10,167 nucleotides of DNA, taken from positions 11,935-22,101 of the forward strand of contig DGRZ01000025.1 in assembly GCA_002391195.1 (NCBI GenBank), read 5' to 3'. Made by a program: the position numbers and the translations under genes. The notes under the pieces are model-generated. The model was given only the letters and a program-made list of their open reading frames with translations, was not told the origin of the DNA and ran no database searches. This document shows positions 5,731 to 10,167 of this stretch, in pieces (positions within the stretch are counted from its first letter, which is position 1; each line of letters begins with the position of its first letter). This DNA is from Fibrobacter sp. UBA4375 (GTDB taxonomy: Bacteria > Fibrobacterota > Fibrobacteria > Fibrobacterales > Fibrobacteraceae).

Positions 5731-6849
5731 TTAGAACTCGATTCCCAACGATAAAATGACCATACCAAAAGCCATAATATAGCCTTCGTAAGAATCATTG
5801 TAGTCACTTGAATAGTAGGAATTTTCGGGATTGGAATAACGCCAATCCTGGTCAGACACAAAAATGGTTCCCGCCATAAGGCCCATATCCAAATAAAGAT
5901 GGTGGTTAAACTGGAACCTGTAACCGCCGCTTACACCGGCAACAAAAGTACTCCATCTCTCTTCCTCTTCCCTAAGTTGCCCTTTTCTATACAATGCATT
6001 GGTCTTTCCAAAATCAAAGAAAGATCCCAAGACCCAACCTCCGTTACTCTTGGGAACAAGCATCCTGAATTGGACCCCTATCGCAAAACCAGCCATATCA
6101 TCGGGATCATCAGAAACCGCTCCATAGGCAAAACCAAACTGCGGTAATCTCAAATGAACATCGAACAGGAACGACGTGCCACTGCGATACCCGACGCCAA
6201 TCATGGGGCCCCACAAAACAAATCCCAATGGTTGAGCCCAAACACTAAACCCATTTTTGGAAGCTTGATACCAAACCGATTCTGGATTATCAAAAGGCGA
6301 TATCTTTTTCTTTTTAGGAGTTTCCTCTTCTTCTTCAGCAGGCTCCTCTTCAGCAACTACGACTGGGCGTTTCTTCTTCTTTTTTACCACAGGTGCAGGC
6401 TCTTCGACAGGGGCTTCTTGTTCAACAGGAGCTGGCGCAACCACCGGTTCGGGAGCAGGTTCAGCGACAGTCACAGGTTCTACAACAGGTGCTGGTTCAG
6501 CGGCAGGCACAGGCTCTACAACAGGAGCTGGTTCTGCAACGGGAGCAGGGACTGGTTCAGCGACAGAAGCAGGAGCCGGGACCGCTGCAGGCGCCGCTTC
6601 AGCCGCCGCTGTTTCGTCAAAGACTTCCGTTTCACCATTGGCGTAGGTAATGCTTACCACTTTGGACATAGGAGCGTTAATGGTCGGACCTTCCAGGTAG
6701 CTCCATTTTTTGTAACTGACCACTTCCTCGGTCATTTCCAAGATTTTTACTTGGATTTCTTTGCCGTTCTTAAAACGGACTGTGTCCTGAGCAAGGGCAT
6801 TATTGAAACAAAAGCCCACCGCTATGAGCAAAAAAAGAACATTGCGCAT
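5731..6849 (-). CDS. Outer-membrane beta-barrel protein with Pro/Ala/Glu linker
   Basis: A 372-residue exported protein. Residues 1-20 are a signal peptide ending in ALA before Gln21. Residues 21-78 form a small beta domain (DTVRFKNGKEIQVKILEM, then VVSITYANGETEVF) of a kind common at the N-terminus of Bacteroidetes/FCB envelope proteins. Residues 80-155 are a Pro/Ala/Val/Glu linker including two adjacent 12-residue repeats (105-116 and 117-128). Then come a Lys cluster (156-160), an acidic run (167-177) and another Lys cluster (179-182). Residues about 190-372 have alternating aromatic and small residues and end in LSLGIEF; a C-terminal Phe is typical of outer-membrane barrels. The size suits about eight strands. 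The linker resembles those of TonB-like proteins, which span the periplasm or touch peptidoglycan. The start at 6849 has GAGGGG five bases upstream. It is first in a two-gene unit with the Cys-rich lipoprotein. Substrate or partner unknown. Confidence 0.8.
   Translation of the reverse strand: MRNVLFLLIAVGFCFNNALAQDTVRFKNGKEIQVKILEMTEEVVSYKKWSYLEGPTINAPMSKVVSITYANGETEVFDETAAAEAAPAAVPAPASVAEPVPAPVAEPAPVVEPVPAAEPAPVVEPVTVAEPAPEPVVAPAPVEQEAPVEEPAPVVKKKKKRPVVVAEEEPAEEEEETPKKKKISPFDNPESVWYQASKNGFSVWAQPLGFVLWGPMIGVGYRSGTSFLFDVHLRLPQFGFAYGAVSDDPDDMAGFAIGVQFRMLVPKSNGGWVLGSFFDFGKTNALYRKGQLREEEERWSTFVAGVSGGYRFQFNHHLYLDMGLMAGTIFVSDQDWRYSNPENSYYSSDYNDSYEGYIMAFGMVILSLGIEF
6466..6537. repeat. Two tandem 36-bp repeats inside the outer-membrane gene
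   Basis: Units 6466-6501 and 6502-6537 agree at about 31 of 36 positions and encode the linker repeats starting AEPAPVVEPV. More degenerate copies lie on both sides (about 6414-6600). Such repeats can change in number by slippage or recombination and so alter linker length. Confidence 0.75.
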
Positions 6850-6872
6850 AAATTCCCCTCTTTTATTTTATT

Positions 6873-6880
6873 CAAATATA
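6873..6880 (-). promoter_or_regulatory. TATATTTG element before the outer-membrane gene
   Basis: TATATTTG on the - strand lies 23 bases before the ATG at 6849 and directly follows the T-run of the purL terminator. It is identical to the element before the TIGR02147 gene. No good -35 partner is seen, because that position falls inside the terminator hairpin. A TAAAAT eight bases further on is another -10 candidate. Confidence 0.35.
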
Positions 6881-6905
6881 AAAAAATCCCCGAGAAACGG
6901 GGATT
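6880..6905 (-). terminator. Rho-independent terminator after purL
   Basis: An 8-bp perfect stem (6885-6892 with 6898-6905; AATCCCCG and CGGGGATT) with a 5-nt loop is followed on the - strand by a run of T. It lies about 150 bp after the purL stop and just before the outer-membrane gene, separating the two units. Confidence 0.85.
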
Positions 6906-6921
6906 CTCACATATTTCATTA

Positions 6922-6966
6922 GGCCTTACTTTAATTACAATTCGGCATTAGCCTTTTTCGGCCACA
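6922..6966. repeat. Diverged second copy of the purL 3' end
   Basis: Bases 6946-6966 match 7055-7075, which hold the last purL codons and stop, at 20 of 21 positions. On the - strand both copies read GTG GCC GAA AAR GGC TAA, and the one difference is synonymous (AAA or AAG for Lys). At the same 109-bp offset, GGCCT and AATTA also line up, so the duplication probably covers 6922-6966 and 7031-7075 with the outer part eroded. Confidence 0.65.
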
Positions 6967-6991
6967 TTTATCCCACAAAGTGTGAGCCAGA

Positions 6992-7014
6992 GCCCTCAAG
7001 CGAAAGCTGAGGGC
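6992..7014. other. Hairpin with GNRA tetraloop between purL and its terminator
   Basis: GCCCTCA (6992-6998) pairs with TGAGGGC (7008-7014). Inside, past a bulged A, GC and GC pair around a GAAA loop on the + strand. No T-run follows on either strand, so it is not a terminator. It lies between the two purL-end copies in a GC-rich purine-heavy stretch (about 6985-7035). It could be a structured 3' UTR part of the purL mRNA or part of a dispersed intergenic repeat. Confidence 0.45.
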
Positions 7015-7056
7015 GGAGGCGAGAGAAAAGGGCCTACCAGCAATTAGTCCCCTACA

Positions 7057-10000
7057 TTAGCCCTTTTCGGCCACAAAAATGCGTCCATTGCGGAACAACT
7101 GCATCCACGGGCCGTCTTCGCCCCATTCCGCCGGATGCCAGGAGTACTGGCAGGTACGGAACACGCGTTCGGGGTGCGGCATCATCACGAGGGCGCGGCC
7201 GTCTTCGGAGCAGAGGCCGTTGATGCCGAACGGGGAACCGTTGGGGTTCAGCGGGTAGCGTTCGGTGTATTCGTGCTTGCCGTCCACGTAGCGGAGTGCC
7301 ACAAGGCCGGTCCCCAGGCAGGCTTCGGCAGCTTCACGGCTAGCGAATTCCGCGCGGCCTTCACCGTGTGCCACCGCAATCGGGAGCACGGAGCCTGCCA
7401 TGCCCTTGAGGAGCACGGCGGGGGTGTCTTCGACCTTGAGCGTGCAGAAGCGGGCTTCGAAGCGTTCGGAGAGGTTCTGCACAAAGCGCGGCCAGTGCTT
7501 GGCACCCGGAATCAAGTCCTTGAGGTTAGAGACCATCTGGCAGCCGTTGCAAACACCCAGCGTGAAGGTGTCCTTGCGGTTGAAGTAAGCTTCGAATTCG
7601 GCACGGGCCTTCGGGTTGAAGAGAATGCTCTTGGCCCAGCCTTCGCCAGCACCGAGAACGTCACCGTAGCTGAAGCCACCGCAAGCCACGAGACCGTTGA
7701 AGTCCTTGAGGCTTACGCGGCCTTCGAGAATGTCGGTCATGTGGACGTCGATAGATTCGAAGCCTGCCTTCTGGAAGGCGGCGGCCATTTCCAGCTCGCC
7801 GTTGACGCCCTGTTCACGGAGTATTGCCATCTTCGGGCGGCTTGCGTAGTCCTTCACGACCTTTGCAGACGCCGCCACGTCGAAGGTAACCTTCGGCGTG
7901 ATACCCGGATTGTCCTGTTCCAACTTGAGCTTGTATTCGCTTTCGGCACAATCCGGGTTATCGCGGAGGGCCGCGATGCGGCGGGTCGTGTCGCTCCAGA
8001 TGGCACGCAGGTCAGAGAGGCCTTCGGCGTAGTCGCCGATGACCAGGTTATAAGTATCGTTGAGCGTCGCGATTTCGGAAACGGTATCGCCGAGACCGGC
8101 GGCGGCAAATGCGTCGCGAACAGCCGCGAGGTCAGCATTCTTCACCTGGAGTACAGCACCGAGTTCTTCGTTGAAGAGGGCGTCGATGAGGCTGCCCTTG
8201 AGGGCGTCGGCCTTCACCGTCACGCCCACGTGGCCCGCAAATGCCATTTCGGCGAGCGTCGTGTAGAGGCCGCCATCACTCTTGTCGTGGTAGGCCATAA
8301 TCTTGCCTGCCGCATTGAGCTTCTGAATGGTTTCGAAGAAGGCACGGAGTTCCTTGGCGCTGTCCACATCCGGAGCCTTATCGCCGAGGTTGTTGTAAAC
8401 CTGGGCAGCAATGGAGGCACCCATGCGGTTTTTGCCGCGAGCGAGGTCAACGAGCACGAGCGTAGAATCTTTATCCTGCAGGAGCTGCGGGGTAAGCGTC
8501 TTGCGCACGTCGGCGCACGGAGCAAATGCACTAATCACGAGCGAAATCGGAGCGGTCACGCGGTGGCTACCCTGAGCGTCAGACCACACGGTGCTCATGC
8601 TCATGGAGTCCTTGCCTACCGGAATCGTGATGCCAAGTTCCGGGCAGAGTTCCATACCGATGGACTTCACGGCTTCGTAAAGGTCGGCACCGTCACCTTC
8701 GTAGTTCGGCGTGGCCATCCAGTTTGCAGACAAGTTCACGCGGCCCATATCAGGCACGCAAGCGGCAGCCATGTTGGTGAGGGATTCAGCCACCGTCATG
8801 CGGGCAGCGGCAGCCGGAGAAATAAGAGCTACCGGAGCGCGTTCGCCCATGCTCATCACTTCACCTTCGTAAGTATCGAGAGTTGCGCTGGTCACGGCGC
8901 AGTCGGCGACAGGCACTTGCCACGGACCAACCATCTGGTCACGGCAAATCATACCCGTCACGCTACGGTCACCGATAGAAATGAGGAACGTCTTGTCGGC
9001 GACGGTGGGGTTTGCAAGCACGCGGTGAGCCACATCCTTGATAGTTGCATCGGCCGGAACCACCGTAGAAGAAAGCGGACGCTTCTGGCTCTTTTCGTTA
9101 CGGATCATGCGGGGCGGCTTGCCGAGGAGCACACCCAGCGGCATGTCAATCGGAGTCGTACCGAAGTGCTTGTCGGTAAGGGTCAGGTGCTTTTCAGGAA
9201 TAGCCTCGCCCACCACGGCGTACGGGCAGCGTTCACGCTTACAGATTGCGTCGAACACATCCAGCTTGTCGCCAGCGATTGCAATCACATAGCGTTCCTG
9301 GGATTCGTTACTCCAGATTTCGAACGGACTCATGCCCGGTTCGTCGTTCGGCACGTTGCGCAGTTCAAACTTACCACCGAGACCGCCATCGTTCACGAGT
9401 TCCGGGAAAGCGTTGGAAAGTCCACCTGCACCCACGTCGTGAATGAACGTAATCGGGTTTTCATCGTCCATCGCCCAGCAGCGGTCGATGACTTCCTGGC
9501 AGCGGCGTTCCATTTCGGGGTTTTCACGCTGCACCGAGGCAAAGTCCAAAGATTCATTGCCCGCACCGTTCTGCACGGAGCTAGCAGCACCGCCACCGAG
9601 ACCGATGAGCATCGCCGGACCGCCGAGCACAATCAGGTGGTCACCCGGATCGATGTGGCCCTTTTCAATATGTTCATGCTTGATGTTACCGAGACCGCCT
9701 GCCAACATAATCGGCTTGTGGTAACCGCGGACTTCCTTGCCGTTCTGGGCATCGACTTCCTGTTCGAAAGTACGGAAGTAACCGAGGATGTTCGGACGGC
9801 CGTATTCGTTGTTGAACGCGGCGCCGCCCAGCGGGCCTTCAATCATGATATCGAGGGCAGACGCAATGCGGGACGGGCTTCCAAAGTCCTTTTCCCAAGG
9901 TTGGACTGCACCCGGCAGTTTCAAGTTCGAAACGCTAAAGCCCGTGAGGCCGGCCTTCGGCTTACTGCCCTTACCCGTGGCACCTTCGTCGCGGATTTCA

Positions 10001-10167
10001 CCGCCACTACCGGTAGCGGCACCCGGGAACGGAGAAATAGCTGTCGGGTGGTTGTGGGTCTCGACCTTCATGAGGATATCGACTTCTTCGTGGTGGAAGT
10101 CGTACTTGTTCGTACGCGGGTCAGCGTAGAAGCGGCCGGCGGTAGCGCCCTTCATCACGGCGGCGTT
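7057..10167 (-). CDS. purL: Phosphoribosylformylglycinamidine synthase, large single-chain form, 5'-partial
   Basis: This enzyme turns FGAR, glutamine and ATP into FGAM, the fourth step of purine synthesis, in the cytoplasm. The frame is open through the right edge; 1036 residues are visible of about 1290 in the long single-chain form of proteobacteria, so roughly 260 N-terminal residues are outside. Landmarks in order: the ATP-binding block KVETHNHPTAISPFPGAATG with SGGEIRDEGATGKG just after; the DVGAGGLSNAFPE region; a second synthase half with GKDSMSMSTVW and HDKSDGGL; then a C-terminal glutamine amidotransferase domain with the nucleophile Cys in GVCNGCQM and the His/Glu pair in MMPHPERVFR. 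The catalytic residues seen are intact. The GTG at 10158 is internal; the codons before it (NAAV) continue the family sequence. The chain ends in VAEKG, whose coding region is repeated downstream. A purine-linked regulator cannot be judged, since the promoter is outside. Confidence 0.98.
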   Translation of the reverse strand, partial: NAAVMKGATAGRFYADPRTNKYDFHHEEVDILMKVETHNHPTAISPFPGAATGSGGEIRDEGATGKGSKPKAGLTGFSVSNLKLPGAVQPWEKDFGSPSRIASALDIMIEGPLGGAAFNNEYGRPNILGYFRTFEQEVDAQNGKEVRGYHKPIMLAGGLGNIKHEHIEKGHIDPGDHLIVLGGPAMLIGLGGGAASSVQNGAGNESLDFASVQRENPEMERRCQEVIDRCWAMDDENPITFIHDVGAGGLSNAFPELVNDGGLGGKFELRNVPNDEPGMSPFEIWSNESQERYVIAIAGDKLDVFDAICKRERCPYAVVGEAIPEKHLTLTDKHFGTTPIDMPLGVLLGKPPRMIRNEKSQKRPLSSTVVPADATIKDVAHRVLANPTVADKTFLISIGDRSVTGMICRDQMVGPWQVPVADCAVTSATLDTYEGEVMSMGERAPVALISPAAAARMTVAESLTNMAAACVPDMGRVNLSANWMATPNYEGDGADLYEAVKSIGMELCPELGITIPVGKDSMSMSTVWSDAQGSHRVTAPISLVISAFAPCADVRKTLTPQLLQDKDSTLVLVDLARGKNRMGASIAAQVYNNLGDKAPDVDSAKELRAFFETIQKLNAAGKIMAYHDKSDGGLYTTLAEMAFAGHVGVTVKADALKGSLIDALFNEELGAVLQVKNADLAAVRDAFAAAGLGDTVSEIATLNDTYNLVIGDYAEGLSDLRAIWSDTTRRIAALRDNPDCAESEYKLKLEQDNPGITPKVTFDVAASAKVVKDYASRPKMAILREQGVNGELEMAAAFQKAGFESIDVHMTDILEGRVSLKDFNGLVACGGFSYGDVLGAGEGWAKSILFNPKARAEFEAYFNRKDTFTLGVCNGCQMVSNLKDLIPGAKHWPRFVQNLSERFEARFCTLKVEDTPAVLLKGMAGSVLPIAVAHGEGRAEFASREAAEACLGTGLVALRYVDGKHEYTERYPLNPNGSPFGINGLCSEDGRALVMMPHPERVFRTCQYSWHPAEWGEDGPWMQLFRNGRIFVAEKG

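Noticed and set aside
5709..5861. ATG at 5861 as the start of the Cys-rich lipoprotein.
   Set aside because: It would lie inside the outer-membrane gene and bury the signal peptide; a good Shine-Dalgarno precedes the ATG at 5708.
6154..6951. Open frame on the + strand (265 codons) opposite the outer-membrane gene, rich in Phe, Arg and Ser.
   Set aside because: Its composition is the mirror of the Pro/Ala/Glu and Lys/Glu coding on the - strand, and it runs through the purL terminator.
6992..7014. Hairpin downstream of purL as its terminator.
   Set aside because: No T-run follows on either strand; the hairpin at 6880-6905 fits that job.

Overview
The window looks like a piece of a Fibrobacter-type chromosome (phylum Fibrobacterota). 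The best clue is a protein of the TIGR02147/DUF4423 family, known as a large paralogous family in Fibrobacter succinogenes. Secreted lipoproteins with LamG-like domains and an FCB-type outer-membrane protein agree with this. The assignment is inference from gene content, not from a marker gene. Both ends are housekeeping genes cut by the window edges: argH (+ strand, missing about its first 23 codons) on the left and purL (- strand, missing roughly its first 260 codons) on the right. Everything between them is on the - strand.

Reading along the - strand from the right: purL (10167-7057) is followed by a 207-bp gap. That gap holds a second, diverged copy of the purL stop-codon region, a GNRA-capped hairpin, and a clear Rho-independent terminator (6880-6905). 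Next is a two-gene unit for the cell envelope: an outer-membrane protein with a Pro/Ala/Glu linker (6849-5731), then a Cys-rich lipoprotein (5708-5088). It ends at a strong hairpin terminator with a GAAA loop (5018-5048).

After a 245-bp AT-rich gap with a candidate promoter, a 14-bp palindrome and an 11-bp-period direct repeat comes a three-gene unit: a TIGR02147 helix-turn-helix regulator-like protein (4842-3973), a LamG-type surface lipoprotein (3980-2634, start overlapping the previous stop by 8 bp), and a small PAS protein with a DksA-like four-Cys zinc finger (2618-2103). A perfect 10-bp-stem terminator closes it (2044-2088). The last - strand gene encodes a helical-repeat protein (2020-1322) that converges on argH with only 8 bp between stop codons.

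The window therefore holds two conserved metabolic genes (arginine and purine synthesis) and five lineage-specific genes: two lipoproteins, one outer-membrane protein, one DNA-binding-like protein and one PAS/zinc-finger protein, plus the repeat protein. The most unusual items are the PAS/DksA-finger fusion, the regulator-lipoprotein-sensor operon with a nearly leaderless start, the Cys-rich lipoprotein built of two six-Cys modules plus a six-Cys tail, and the duplicated 3' end of purL. I saw no tRNA, rRNA, CRISPR array, transposase or phage gene.
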